Source: 21-14-0-10-47-8 sp966211455 (GTDB lineage: Bacteria > Bdellovibrionota > Bdellovibrionia > Bdellovibrionales > Bdellovibrionaceae). Taken from it: 64,000 nt of DNA. How positions within the stretch are numbered: position 1 is the stretch's first letter; every line of letters begins with the position of its first letter. A program made the translations under genes and the position numbers. The notes beneath the pieces are model-generated. The model was given only the letters and a program-made list of their open reading frames with translations, did no database searches and was not told where the DNA came from. Shown here piece after piece: positions 43,817 to 53,142 of this stretch. The stretch spans positions 1-64,000 of the forward strand of contig CBIHNI010000012.1 of the NCBI GenBank assembly GCA_966211455.1, given 5' to 3'.

Positions 43817-45486
43817 AGATTCTGACGACCGGACGACAGATCGGACGCACTTTGAAAAATGCGTCTCGCCTGCGGGTGATTGCCAGCGTTTTCGTTCGTC
43901 ATGGATTTTACAATATCGCCGAGCGAATCAAGCTGGGTCGCTTCGTGCTGGAAAGAATCACTTCGACCACCGACGAGGAAAGGTATTCGACCGCCGAGCG
44001 CATTCGCATGAGTTTCGAAGAGCTTGGACCCACGTTTGTGAAACTGGGACAGCTTCTGGCTTCTCGTCCCGACTTGGTTCCCGATGATTGGGTGCAAGAG
44101 TTTTCCAAACTGCACGCCGAAGTCAGCCCGCTTTCTTTCGATGTGATCGAATCCGTCCTTAAAGAAGAATTCGGTCCAAATCTTTACACTCATTTTCAGT
44201 CTTTTGATCCGAACCCCTTGGGCTCAGCCAGTATCGCGCAGGTTCATCGGGCGACTTTAAGGGATGGCACCAGCGTCGTTGTCAAAGTCCAGCGTCCCGG
44301 GATCATCCAAACGATCAACGAGGATTTGAACGTTCTTTATTTCTTAGCCGAGCTTCTGGAAAAGTATGTGGAAGAAACACGCACTTTCAATCCGGTCGGA
44401 ATCGTTGACGAGTATTTTAAGACTTTGGATTTGGAAACGAATTTCGTCGTCGAAGCGAACAACATTCGTCGCTTTTCCCAAAATTTTGCTTCAGACCCGA
44501 AGGTTCGTGTGCCGAAAGTTTATTTCGATCTGACCACCGAGCGCGTTTTGACCATGGAAGCCCTAACCGGAATTCCACTCAGCTCGGATGCGGCCTTGAG
44601 ACAGCCTGGGGTTGTCTCGGAAGAGATTATGAAAATCGGCCTTCGCGCTTACCTGAAGATGGTTTTCTCGGACGGTCTTTTTCATGGCGATTTGCATGCC
44701 GGAAACTTTTTTATCTACCCTGATAACTCGATCGGCTTGATCGACTTCGGTGTCGTCGGACGCTTGAATGGAAAAACTCAGTCGGCCATTGCCAATATGC
44801 TACTGGCGCTTTCCCGCGAAGATTACGAACGTTTGGCCCACGAATACATCGATCTGGCGCCTTTCAACGATCAGGTGAATGTGGATCTTTTTGCAAAGGA
44901 TCTTCGCGATCTGGTGGCGCCTTTCTTTGGGTTGACGATGAAGAACGTGAATCTTGGTAAGATCCTGCTTCGATCATCTTCGATCGCGTCCCGTCACCAC
45001 GTGCAGGTGCCAACCGAACTGATGCTTTACTTCAAGTCCCTGGTTTCCATCGAAGGGCTTGGCAATAAAATCCAGAAAGATTTCGACTTCCTTCAGTACG
45101 CTTTGGAGTTCGCGAACGAACTGATTAAAACCCAGTACGATCCGAATCGCATGATGCACGATTTGGGACAGCTGGCGCGCGAGTCGCGGTCGCTGGTGAA
45201 CAACTTGCCAAGGCAGCTGAATTTTCTTTTGCGTAAAATCAACAGTCCTCAGCACACCTTTAAGCTGCAGGTTCAAGATGTGCAGGATCTGAAGCGTGCG
45301 GTGGAAAGCTCGTTCAATCTTTTGTTCTTGGGGCTTTTGATGGGAGCTTTGATTTTAAGCGCGTCTTATATTTACGTGCATGACAAAGAAAACCTAATCA
45401 ACGGTGTGCCGGCTTTGAGCTTCTTAGGTTTCGTCTTTGCGGGCGGTTTAGGAATCGTGGCATTTATCAATTACATCCGGAAATAG
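43813..45486 (+). CDS. ABC1/UbiB family atypical kinase
   Basis: 557 residues. UbiB hallmarks: the KxGQ helix FVKLGQLLASRPDLVP, the A-rich nucleotide loop LGSASIAQVHRATLRDGTSVVVKVQRPG with the invariant Lys, EANNIRRFSQNF, and the catalytic FHGDLHAGNFFI with LIDFGVVGR. Two membrane helices at the C-terminus (LLFLGLLMGALILSASYIY and LSFLGFVFAGGLGIVAFI). Family members support ubiquinone or other isoprenoid metabolism; in an organism using menaquinone the role is unclear. Start overlaps rnr as ATGA. Confidence 0.9.
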   Translation: MKILTTGRQIGRTLKNASRLRVIASVFVRHGFYNIAERIKLGRFVLERITSTTDEERYSTAERIRMSFEELGPTFVKLGQLLASRPDLVPDDWVQEFSKLHAEVSPLSFDVIESVLKEEFGPNLYTHFQSFDPNPLGSASIAQVHRATLRDGTSVVVKVQRPGIIQTINEDLNVLYFLAELLEKYVEETRTFNPVGIVDEYFKTLDLETNFVVEANNIRRFSQNFASDPKVRVPKVYFDLTTERVLTMEALTGIPLSSDAALRQPGVVSEEIMKIGLRAYLKMVFSDGLFHGDLHAGNFFIYPDNSIGLIDFGVVGRLNGKTQSAIANMLLALSREDYERLAHEYIDLAPFNDQVNVDLFAKDLRDLVAPFFGLTMKNVNLGKILLRSSSIASRHHVQVPTELMLYFKSLVSIEGLGNKIQKDFDFLQYALEFANELIKTQYDPNRMMHDLGQLARESRSLVNNLPRQLNFLLRKINSPQHTFKLQVQDVQDLKRAVESSFNLLFLGLLMGALILSASYIYVHDKENLINGVPALSFLGFVFAGGLGIVAFINYIRK

Positions 45487-45494
45487 AGGATTCG

Positions 45495-46268
45495 ATGATC
45501 CAAAGCCTGACCTATGAACTGTCGATTTTAGCGAAAGCGGTTCAACACAAGAATCTGTCGGCCGCCGCCGTTCATGTTGGACTTAGCCAACCGCAGCTTT
45601 CACGTTTGGTCGGAAAAATTGAATCCGAATTGAAGGTCGTGCTTTTGGATCGCAGTGCCCGTCGCAAATCTGGATGGACCCCAGTGGCGCAAGATCTGGC
45701 GATGACTTTCACCAAGGGCATCAGCCGTTTGCAGGCCGAAATTTTATCGGTCGCACAAGACAGCGAAACCACCGAACTTCGCATCGGAACTTTGGAAGGA
45801 TTGTCCGAAATCGCCATGCAGTTCGTGGATCAATGTTTCAAGAGGCTGGATATCCGCATCGTTCATTTGGATGTGCTTGAATATCGCGAACTGGATTCGC
45901 AGTTTTTAAGCGGCAACCTGGATTTGATTTTCACCGCGCGCACGCCCAGCAAGCAGAAGTTCAAATACGAGCTGGAGGTTGGCTACCAACAGCTTTCTCA
46001 GTTTTCCAGCAACTCTGGCATTCATGTTTTTGGCAGCTTCGAGTATTCGGCCTTAGATAAAAAGGCCTTGGAGAACGTGAAGAATGTATTGGTCAGCAAT
46101 TCGTTGTCATTGCGTAAACATTGGCTCGAGGAAATTGGCGGAACGGGATCGCTTCCGGTAGACGCCAAGAAGGGCCGCGGAAAGGGACACTTTCCGATTT
46201 TCCTACTGGGAAGCGAGCTTTTAAGCCCGAAGTTCTGGGCTCAGATCACCGAAATCGCGGCCATTTAA
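45495..46268 (+). CDS. LysR-type transcriptional regulator, short form
   Basis: 257 residues, AGAGGA upstream of the ATG. N-terminal winged helix: LAKAVQHKNLSAAAVHVGLSQPQLSRLVGKIESELKVVLLDR is the LysR pattern with the recognition helix SQPQLSRLV. The effector domain follows (TELRIGTLEGLSEIA) but ends about 40 residues earlier than usual. Third gene of the rnr/ubiB-like unit; target genes unknown. Confidence 0.85.
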   Translation: MIQSLTYELSILAKAVQHKNLSAAAVHVGLSQPQLSRLVGKIESELKVVLLDRSARRKSGWTPVAQDLAMTFTKGISRLQAEILSVAQDSETTELRIGTLEGLSEIAMQFVDQCFKRLDIRIVHLDVLEYRELDSQFLSGNLDLIFTARTPSKQKFKYELEVGYQQLSQFSSNSGIHVFGSFEYSALDKKALENVKNVLVSNSLSLRKHWLEEIGGTGSLPVDAKKGRGKGHFPIFLLGSELLSPKFWAQITEIAAI

Positions 46269-46403
46269 TCGAAGATAACGGCTTTCGGCCACCCGATCGT
46301 GCAGAAAATGCAGTCCGATCTTTCATGGTCCGCGCGGGAGACCAGAAATTTCTTTGAAATCAAAGGCTTTCGGCTTAAAAAGGGCCATTCAAACGAGGTC
46401 TTT

Positions 46404-46817
46404 ATGAAAATCATTCGTCTTATCGCTCTCTTGTCTTTTGGATTTGCGGCTCAGGCCTTTGCGCACAATCCGCAGATTCATTTCTGCCAACTTTCTGGCG
46501 GATTGTTTCATGAAATCGAAGTGAAAGGTGACCAAGTCGGTTACTGCCAATTCGGCACGGCTTACATCGATGCGGTGAGCCTGTTGAAAGTGACGACAGA
46601 TCAAGGTTCAACGACGGCGACTTTGGCGGCGATGGGCGGAGCGAACTATTGTGCTTCGGCTGGTGGCGAAGTGGTCCAGGGTCAGGATTTTATCGGTGCC
46701 CCTTTTGAGCTTTGCTTCTTCCAGGACGGCTCATCGATCGAAGTGATGACGTTGGCGCACGGCCCGACCTCGAGCCAAAACGCTTTGATGATTCAGGCGC
46801 TTTCGACTCGTTACTAA
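46404..46817 (+). CDS. Small secreted protein with two DUF333-like modules
   Basis: 137 residues from the ATG at 46404 (GAGG 5 bases upstream). Signal peptide to AQAFA, then two segments of DUF333 pattern: NPQIHFCQLSGGLFHEIEVKGDQVGYCQF and ANYCASAGGEVVQGQDF...ELCFFQDGSSIE. DUF333 modules are small Cys-paired domains of unknown binding role found in haemolysin-like lipoproteins. Ends in a strong bidirectional terminator. Confidence 0.65.
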   Translation: MKIIRLIALLSFGFAAQAFAHNPQIHFCQLSGGLFHEIEVKGDQVGYCQFGTAYIDAVSLLKVTTDQGSTTATLAAMGGANYCASAGGEVVQGQDFIGAPFELCFFQDGSSIEVMTLAHGPTSSQNALMIQALSTRY

Positions 46818-46848
46818 TTTTCTGCCGATTTTTTGATTTTAAAACTAC

Positions 46849-46884
46849 AAAAGGCCGGATCTCTTGATGGAGATCCGGCCTTTT
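46849..46884. terminator. Bidirectional intrinsic terminator
   Basis: Perfect 15-base stem AAAAGGCCGGATCTC/GAGATCCGGCCTTTT with a 6-base loop and T-runs on both strands, between the convergent 46404 gene and flagellin 1. Confidence 0.93.
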
Positions 46885-46910
46885 CTTTTTCTAGCTTACA
46901 ATTTCAGTTC

Positions 46911-47744
46911 TTAGCTCAACAGCTTCAGCGCCAGCTGCTGTGAACTGTTCGTTTGACTCAGGACAGAGACCGCTGCCTGCTGCAAGATATTGTTTCTTGT
47001 CAGCTCGCTTGTTTCGGCGGCGATGTCGGCGTCGCGGATTCGACTGTTAGCGGCCGAGTAGTTTTCATCGGCGACTTTCAGGTTTTGCGATGTCGAGACC
47101 AGACGATTCTGAAGCGCACCGAAGTTTGCCCGAATCGCATTGACCGAAACCAAGGCGTTATCCACCACGTCCAAGCTCATTTGCGCAGCTTCTTTGGTCG
47201 CGACCGTCTCGACACTGAGGCCCAGGGATTCCAAACTTGCATTCGCTGCCGAGGCGTTGAATGAAATTCGGTCCTGGAAGGGGTTGTTTTTCACACCGAC
47301 TTGGATGTCGATGACCCCGCCCGTTCCGTTCAAAAGATCGAAGCCGTTGAAGCTCGTTGATTCTGTAATACGTTGGATCTCGGACTTGAGCTGTTGGTAC
47401 TCGACATCGACGAATTTTCTTTCCGTGTCGCCGACGGTGTCTGAAGAGGCCTGAACCGCCAATTCACGCAAGCGAATCAGCATATTGGAAACTTCGTTCA
47501 AGCTACCTTCCGCCACCTGCACCAGTGAGATACCATCGTTCGCATTTCGATCCGCTTGTCTATAACCGCGAATCAACGCCCGAAGATTTTCACTGATCGC
47601 CAGGCCCGCAGCATCGTCTGCCGCCCGATTGATCCTGTTACCTGAACTGAGTCGCTCAAACGAACGATCCAAATTCAGCTTGATACCCGATAAATTCTTC
47701 TGGGTATTCAGAGAGGCCACATTTGTGGCAATACGTAATCCCAT
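46911..47744 (-). CDS. fliC: Flagellin 1
   Basis: 277 residues. N-terminus GLRIATNVASLNTQKNLSGIKLNLDRSFERLSSGNRINRAADDAAGLAIS is canonical flagellin D0/D1; C-terminal D0 ends SVLSQTNSSQQLALKLLS. The central domain is nearly absent, so the filament has little surface decoration, as in other Bdellovibrio flagellins. GGAGG lies 4-5 bases before the ATG, with a second one further upstream serving a mini reading frame. About 55-60% similar by eye to flagellin 2. Confidence 0.97.
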   Translation of the reverse strand: MGLRIATNVASLNTQKNLSGIKLNLDRSFERLSSGNRINRAADDAAGLAISENLRALIRGYRQADRNANDGISLVQVAEGSLNEVSNMLIRLRELAVQASSDTVGDTERKFVDVEYQQLKSEIQRITESTSFNGFDLLNGTGGVIDIQVGVKNNPFQDRISFNASAANASLESLGLSVETVATKEAAQMSLDVVDNALVSVNAIRANFGALQNRLVSTSQNLKVADENYSAANSRIRDADIAAETSELTRNNILQQAAVSVLSQTNSSQQLALKLLS

Positions 47745-47745
47745 T

Positions 47746-47773
47746 CTATCCTCCTTGCATACCTAAATCCTCC
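47746..47773 (-). promoter_or_regulatory. Four-codon mini reading frame before flagellin 1
   Basis: Minus strand: GGAGG at 47773-47769, then ATG CAA GGA GGA TAG at 47760-47746, and the flagellin ATG one base later. The flagellin's own Shine-Dalgarno GGAGGA is the third and fourth codon of the mini frame, so ribosomes translating it would cover and then release next to the flagellin start. Confidence 0.45.
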
Positions 47774-47898
47774 GTGATCGGCGCCATCCATTGGCGTTAA
47801 GCCACATCGTGTGACTGTTAAGTTAATTTTTAGAAGTGCAAATACACCTCTAGGAAATGAATCGGAAAAATAAAAACAAACCTCGAGTCCAGATTTAG

Positions 47899-48279
47899 AT
47901 CGTCCATCCCTTTTTGGTAGCGATTGTGCGTTAAGTGCGTGAACGAAGGTTCACTTTGAATTTTCTCGAGCGAGAAAAATTCATAATCCAATGACCTGTG
48001 GCCATCTTCTATTTCTGTTTTGCTCTATCCACAGCGGATTTTTGCAAAACCATATTTGATCGCGAGCTGCTGCTCTCATTGTTCGAGCGCGAACTCACAG
48101 ATTCGTCTCGAAGTTTCCTTCGAGCTCTCCCCTACCTATTTCAATCATGAAAAAACATGACATCAATCGTAGCGAGCTTTCCACTTTTTGAAGCTTCAAC
48201 CTTCAATGTTTGAAAGATAGATGCTTCTTTCCCATCCAAATACATGACGCAATTGCGCTACCAAAAAGGGATGGACGAT
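47899..48279. repeat. 24-bp perfect inverted repeat flanking 333 bp between the flagellin genes
   Basis: Left arm 47899-47922 (begins ATCGTCCATCCC) and right arm 48256-48279 are exact reverse complements. The segment between them is non-coding, contains a near-perfect GAATTTTCTCG/CGAGAAAAATTC hairpin at 47958-47982 and a GAAC/GTTC hairpin at 47941-47952, and lies upstream of flagellin 1. Just outside the right arm is TGGGAGC-TTGC-GCTCCCA at 48293-48310. The remaining 48311-48462 holds only a terminator-like hairpin. Confidence 0.75.
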
Positions 48280-48427
48280 TTTGGAAGTGGGTTGGGAGCT
48301 TGCGCTCCCACCCGGCGCAGGAAACAGATATACAATAATACAGCAAATCAGAGGCTCTTAGCTGAAATCTTGGGAAATAGGGTGATAAAGACCTAAGTTC
48401 CAAGGACATTCATTGGTTGATCATTCG

Positions 48428-48452
48428 ACCGAGCTCAATCATAGAACTCGGT
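48428..48452 (-). terminator. Hairpin after flagellin 2
   Basis: Minus strand ACCGAGTTC and GAGCTCGGT pair with one mismatch, 10 bases after the stop, but the following bases CGAATGATC contain no T-tract. Confidence 0.35.
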
Positions 48453-48462
48453 TTCTAAATCA

Positions 48463-49311
48463 TTAACCTTGGAATGTCTTATTCAAGAGGCCAAGTGCGA
48501 CGTTCGCTGACTGGTTGGCTTGGGCGAGAACCGAAGTACCAGCTTGCAATAAAATATTATTTCGAGTCATTTCAGAAGTCTCTTCAGCGACGTCGACGTC
48601 ACGGATACGAGAGTTTGCTGCTGACATGTTCTCAACGGTATTTTGGATGTTGGAAACAGTCGTTTGCAAACGATTCTGAAGGGCACCGAAGTCAGCTCGC
48701 ATCGCTGAGATACTCATGATCGCACCGTCAATCGCTGACAATGCATTCTGAGCCGAAGCCTTATCTGCCACCGAAGTCAGATTCAAGCCAAGCGCTGCCG
48801 AGTTCGCGTCTGCTTTCGAAGAGTCGAAAGAGATACGGTCGATTTCGGGATTGTTTCGGATACCAACTTGGAAATCCATGATCGAACCGACACCAGCCAA
48901 CAACTGAGTTCCATTGAACTCTGTCGCGTCTGCAATTCGGTCAACCTCAGAGATCAGTTGATCGTATTCCACATTCAAGAATTGTCTCTCGACAGGTCCG
49001 ATCGTATCAGAAGCCGCCTGAACCGCAAGTTCCCGCAATCGAATCGTGATTGAGGACATTTCGTTCATCGCACCCTCCGCCACTTGGACGAGAGAGATAC
49101 CGTCGTTCGCGTTTCGCGAAGCCTGCTTCAATCCTCGAACTTGAGCTCTCAAGTTTTCTGAGATCGCGAGACCTGCGGCGTCGTCACCGGCACGGTTGAT
49201 TCGGTAACCAGATGAGAGTTTTTCCAAACTCTTATCCAAGTTGAGCTTCGTATTCCACAGAACTCGCTGAGAGTTCAACGAAGCCGTGTTCGTATTAATC
49301 CTGAGACCCAT
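48463..49311 (-). CDS. fliC: Flagellin 2
   Basis: 282 residues from the ATG at 49311 (AAGGAGG 6 bases upstream). N-terminus GLRINTNTASLNSQRVLWNTKLNLDKSLEKLSSGYRINRAGDDAAGLAIS and C-terminus SVLAQANQSANVALGLLNKTFQG are D0 domains; the middle is minimal. The leader has two small hairpins (GGAACC-TCCGT-GGTTCC and CATCAA-TCC-TTGATG). A sigma-28-like -10 box lies about 90 bases upstream. Confidence 0.97.
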   Translation of the reverse strand: MGLRINTNTASLNSQRVLWNTKLNLDKSLEKLSSGYRINRAGDDAAGLAISENLRAQVRGLKQASRNANDGISLVQVAEGAMNEMSSITIRLRELAVQAASDTIGPVERQFLNVEYDQLISEVDRIADATEFNGTQLLAGVGSIMDFQVGIRNNPEIDRISFDSSKADANSAALGLNLTSVADKASAQNALSAIDGAIMSISAMRADFGALQNRLQTTVSNIQNTVENMSAANSRIRDVDVAEETSEMTRNNILLQAGTSVLAQANQSANVALGLLNKTFQG

Positions 49312-49400
49312 ACTTATCCTCCTTGACGAATCACCGGCATCAATCCTTGATGCTCGGGGGAACCTCCGTGGTTCCATGGGTATTATTCTGCTTAAGTGAC

Positions 49401-49408
49401 TTATCGGT
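49401..49408 (-). promoter_or_regulatory. Sigma-28-like -10 box of flagellin 2
   Basis: Minus strand ACCGATAA matches the sigma-28 -10 consensus GCCGATAA at 7 of 8 positions, 90 bases before the start codon. A matching -35 element is not clear. TGAGA-CGA-TCTCA at 49428-49440 sits where a -35 element or operator would be. The rest of the 350-base gap up to 49661 holds nothing else I recognise. Confidence 0.4.
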
Positions 49409-49661
49409 GGGTCCCCTAATTCCTAAAGTGAGACGATCTCATTTTTGGAAAATCTGGACTAAAGCAGTGAAAATACGATTTCCCGCAAAGCCTCTCCCCG
49501 TGCGGGTTTGAAGGTCTTTTCATAAAGAGTGTCGAACTAACCTTCGCTTTGAAATAAATCGTCATTTACAGAGTGAAAAATCGAATCTGTCAGAGGACAA
49601 ACCGGACCTCCGTCGCGTCCGAAATTCTCTTTATAATGCCGACTGATTCCATGAGGTCACA

Positions 49662-51386
49662 ATGAAAAATTTAATCTGGAAGAAATCTCTCACTCTTTTA
49701 TGTGTCTTAACTGTCGCCGCTTGTACGGGAAAAAAAGGTGGCGATGATTCGTCATCTGGCAATGGCAGCGAAAACAATAGCAGCGGCGGTGGCTCGCAAC
49801 CGACAAATCCAAGCAATCCGACAAATCCGTCCAACCCTTCTCAGCCCGGTGACGGCAGCGGTTCGCAACCTGGAAATGGCAATGGTGACTCAAACAATGG
49901 AACAAATCCCGGTGATGGCAGCGACACCGGCGATACCTGCCAGGCCGAAGTCGGGACTGTCGCCCCAGCTCAAGCCAGTTTGAATCAAGGTGCGAGCAGC
50001 ACCTCTTCTTTAAATGTGAATTTGGCTTTCACCAGCGCAAGCGAACTTCTGAAAATGAAGATCAGCGATAACGATCAATGCCTGTGCGGAACATGGGAAA
50101 AATTTGCCGCGACCAAGGCCTGGACTTTGAAGAAAGCCAATCAGACCAATCATGTCTCCGTGCAGTTCAAAGATTTTGAAAGCCGCACATCAACCTGCGT
50201 GAAGCTTTCAATCTTGCACGACGACCAAGCGCCCAGCATCGCTTTAAACCTAGACAGCGGCAACGTCTATGAAGATGGCAAAGATACGAAGCTGAAGCTG
50301 GACGTCCAAGACACAGGCGTCGGAGTGAAGTCCGTTTCTTGTACCTTAAATAGCAGCGCAAGCACTTGCGCCGCTGGCGTTTCAACCCTGACCTTTCCAG
50401 CGCAAAAAATCGGAAGTTACACCTATGCTGTCACCGCCGTCGATCAACTGGGTCAGAGCAGCAGCAAGTCCATCAGCTGGACCATCAAATCGACCACGCA
50501 AAGTATCACTCAAAATGTTCAAATCAAATCGAACAACAAAGTCGACATCTTGATCGTCGACGACAACTCGCAATCCATGGAATACGAGCAAGACCACATG
50601 GGAAAGCGCATGTCGACTTTCCTGAGTGTCTTAAGCGGTCTGGATTGGCGAATTGCGATCACGACCACCGATCCGCGCGATATCACTTTGGGTGATGGCC
50701 GCTTGATCGCAATGAAAGGCCTTAGCAATCAGTATTACATTTCATCAGCCACTGATGCGAAGACGGCCGAAAAAATTTTGGCGGACACGATTTACCGGCC
50801 CGAAACCGGAAGCGCGTCCGAGCAAGGAATCTATGCCACCTACCGTGCGGTCGAACGATCCATGACGGCAGGCTCTTCGAACAATGGCTTCTTCCGCAAC
50901 GATGCGAACTTTGCAACCGTCGTCATTTCGGATGAAGACGAGTCCGCTACGGGCGCGAAGAACATTCCGGAAAATCTGTTGGCCTATGTGAAGAAAGTAT
51001 GGAACACAAAGAATTTTGCCTTCCATTCGATCATCACGAAACCAGGCGATGCCCAGTGTTTGAAAACTGAAGGTGCGACATACGGTGCGATCTACGAAAA
51101 AATGTCGAAGCTCACCGGCGCCGGCATGCTGGGTGGTGCGATCATCGGTTCCGTTTGTGCGGACGATTACGGTAGTCAATTGAAAGGCATCGGCGAAAGC
51201 GTGCAAGCCATGCAGAAAATGATCGAGCTTCAGTGCGCTCCGATTGGTGCCACGACTTCAAGCGTGGTCGTTCTTTTAAACGGAGTGAACTACACGGGCG
51301 CCTATGAAGTTCAAGGCACCCGTCTGAATTTCCAAAGCAGTCTTCCGGTTGGAAATTACACTCTTCAGTATTCTTGCCTGAAGTGA
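49662..51386 (+). CDS. Lipoprotein with Ser/Gly/Asn/Pro linker and VWA-like domain
   Basis: 574 residues. Lipobox VAAC (Cys21), then an 80-residue low-complexity spacer of NPSNPTNP and GSGSQPGNGNG type that would hold the domains away from the membrane. A strand-rich domain with paired cysteines spans about 85-270. Next comes KVDILIVDDNSQSM with the DxSxS metal site of von Willebrand factor A domains and a later ATVVISDEDES strand. VWA domains bind proteins through a metal ion. A surface adhesion role is inference. Confidence 0.75.
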   Translation: MKNLIWKKSLTLLCVLTVAACTGKKGGDDSSSGNGSENNSSGGGSQPTNPSNPTNPSNPSQPGDGSGSQPGNGNGDSNNGTNPGDGSDTGDTCQAEVGTVAPAQASLNQGASSTSSLNVNLAFTSASELLKMKISDNDQCLCGTWEKFAATKAWTLKKANQTNHVSVQFKDFESRTSTCVKLSILHDDQAPSIALNLDSGNVYEDGKDTKLKLDVQDTGVGVKSVSCTLNSSASTCAAGVSTLTFPAQKIGSYTYAVTAVDQLGQSSSKSISWTIKSTTQSITQNVQIKSNNKVDILIVDDNSQSMEYEQDHMGKRMSTFLSVLSGLDWRIAITTTDPRDITLGDGRLIAMKGLSNQYYISSATDAKTAEKILADTIYRPETGSASEQGIYATYRAVERSMTAGSSNNGFFRNDANFATVVISDEDESATGAKNIPENLLAYVKKVWNTKNFAFHSIITKPGDAQCLKTEGATYGAIYEKMSKLTGAGMLGGAIIGSVCADDYGSQLKGIGESVQAMQKMIELQCAPIGATTSSVVVLLNGVNYTGAYEVQGTRLNFQSSLPVGNYTLQYSCLK

Positions 51387-51402
51387 TTCGCCTCTTGCGC
51401 GC

Positions 51403-51431
51403 GAGCCGAAGATCCTTTCTATCTTCGGCTC
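51403..51431. terminator. Bidirectional hairpin between convergent genes
   Basis: Perfect GAGCCGAAGAT/ATCTTCGGCTC stem with a 7-base loop, followed on the plus strand by TTATAAT. It overlaps the rsgA stop region. Confidence 0.7.
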
Positions 51432-52417
51432 TTATAATATTCACGTTGGTGCTTGTGAATGTTCTTCCATTTCTTTTTTTCTTCCAGGGCAGCTTGCTTA
51501 TCGATTTTTCGACGTTGATAGCTTTCTTCTTTTTGCAATTTCAAATAGCTCGCCCAACGGCTCGGATCCAGCTCGCCATTTCCCAAAGCCCGTTGGATTT
51601 GACAGCCCGGCTCGCTTTGATGTTGGCAATCTGAAAACTTGCATCCTTGCATCAGGACTTCGATGTCCTGAAACAAAGAACCGATTCCTGCTTCGCCTTC
51701 CCACAAAGCCAATGATCGAAGGCCCGGCGTATCCATCAGCCATGCTCCACTTTGCAAGCGATGCAAAGACCGGTGGGTTGTCGTGTGCCGGCCTCGGCCG
51801 TCATCTTCACGAATGCCACCCGTGTCCAAAACCTGGCTCCCGATCAAACGATTGGCCAGCGTCGATTTACCAACGCCAGAGGATCCCACCAAACCAACCG
51901 TTAGATCCGGTTGCAGGTAAGCATCTAAAGCTTCGATGTTCCAATTTTCCATCGCACTGATCCCATGGACATCGATCGATGGAAAGCGCGATGCCGTTTG
52001 ATCGATCAATTCCATCGGATTGTCGTGCAAATCCACTTTGGTCAGTAGAATCACTGGTTGAATACCGCAGCTGAAGGCCATGGCCACGTACCGATCCAAT
52101 CGCATCAGATTGAAATCTTGATTCACTGCGGTCGCAATTAAAAGATAATCGATGTTAGCACCCAGCTTTTGCACACCGGCCCCACTGGCGGCTTCTCGCA
52201 AAAGCAGGTTCTTTCTTTCCATGACTGATTCCAGATAGATCCAGTCTCCGGGCTGCAGATTTCCCTGTACCCAGTCTCCGACCGTTGGCTGCAGCTCGGC
52301 GGCCATCTTTTTTAAATTGCCGCTGGTCTCAGCCTTCCAAGTTTGAACTCCGTCCAGAGAAACTAAATAGCTTGTGCCCCGGTCTTCCAGGACGCGAAAA
52401 ATATGATTTGTATTCAA
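51419..52417 (-). CDS. rsgA: Ribosome small-subunit-dependent GTPase A
   Basis: 332 residues from TTG 52417 with GGAG 8 bases upstream. Circularly permuted G motifs in the RsgA order: LLTKVDL (G4), VGLVGSSGVGKSTLANRL (G1), GRHTTTH (G2), MDTPGLR (G3), after an N-terminal OB domain. A zinc-knuckle region follows (GCKFSDCQHQSEPGCQI). Acts in late 30S maturation. The C-terminus is a Lys-rich coil (KIDKQAALEEKKKWKNIHKHQRE). Confidence 0.95.
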   Translation of the reverse strand: MNTNHIFRVLEDRGTSYLVSLDGVQTWKAETSGNLKKMAAELQPTVGDWVQGNLQPGDWIYLESVMERKNLLLREAASGAGVQKLGANIDYLLIATAVNQDFNLMRLDRYVAMAFSCGIQPVILLTKVDLHDNPMELIDQTASRFPSIDVHGISAMENWNIEALDAYLQPDLTVGLVGSSGVGKSTLANRLIGSQVLDTGGIREDDGRGRHTTTHRSLHRLQSGAWLMDTPGLRSLALWEGEAGIGSLFQDIEVLMQGCKFSDCQHQSEPGCQIQRALGNGELDPSRWASYLKLQKEESYQRRKIDKQAALEEKKKWKNIHKHQREYYKSRR

Positions 52418-52632
52418 TTGAATAGCTCCAAGTTAAAGCCCAAAAATTGAGCTTAAAGCCTTCTGCTGATCGTGAATGCGAATTTGAAGAGCGGAGCCGA
52501 AGCCTGAGAAGGTCTAAAGACTGCGGAGGGCCGCTGAGAAAATTTGATTGGCAATCATAAGCACCTCCAAAGGTTGATCTGGGATGAGAATAGCCGTCTT
52601 CAACGAAAAAAACAAGGGCCCGTCAAAAGACT

Positions 52633-53142
52633 CTATTTTTTGCGTTCGTAGGTTCGAAATGAGAAGGGAACCGGTTCGCTGCGTGGATCGTTGCGGGTTA
52701 GGTTGAATTCGCTTTCATCAAATTCGGGGAATTTGGCGTCGCCCGGGAAATCTTTTTCGATCACCGTCAGATAGATACGATCGACGATATCCATGGATTG
52801 TTTGTAAATCTCTCCGCCTCCGGAAATAAAAACTTCGTCGCCGAACTTGGCTTTGTATTTCGTCGTCAACATATGCGCGAGCTCGAGCGCGGAATTGAGA
52901 TTGTTGACGATTTCAACGTTGGGATCTTCATACTTGTAATCATCTTGTCGGGTGATCACGATGTGAAAACGATTCGGCAGCGGCTTTCCCAATGACTCGA
53001 ACGTCTTGCGGCCCATGATCAGCACGTGCCCCTTGGTTTTTTCTTTGAAGAACTTAAAGTCTTCGGGGATGTGCCAAGGAAGTTTGTTGTCCGTGCCGAT
53101 CACACGGTTGCGGGCCATGGCCGCAATCGAAGACAAAATCAT
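52633..53142 (-). CDS. folA: Dihydrofolate reductase
   Basis: 169 residues. AAMARNRVIGTDNKLPWHIPEDFKFFKEKT contains the substrate-binding acid, then HVLIMGRKTFESLGKPLPNRFHIVITR and EVFISGGGEIYKQSM (NADPH site). Makes tetrahydrofolate. The start codon abuts the thyA stop, so the pair that consumes and regenerates reduced folate is coexpressed. Confidence 0.96.
   Translation of the reverse strand: MILSSIAAMARNRVIGTDNKLPWHIPEDFKFFKEKTKGHVLIMGRKTFESLGKPLPNRFHIVITRQDDYKYEDPNVEIVNNLNSALELAHMLTTKYKAKFGDEVFISGGGEIYKQSMDIVDRIYLTVIEKDFPGDAKFPEFDESEFNLTRNDPRSEPVPFSFRTYERKK

Noticed and set aside
43567..44193. 208-codon minus-strand frame opposite the rnr/ubiB-like junction
   Set aside because: Composition is the complement of the Arg/Gly/Asp-rich RNase R tail and carries no recognisable domain.
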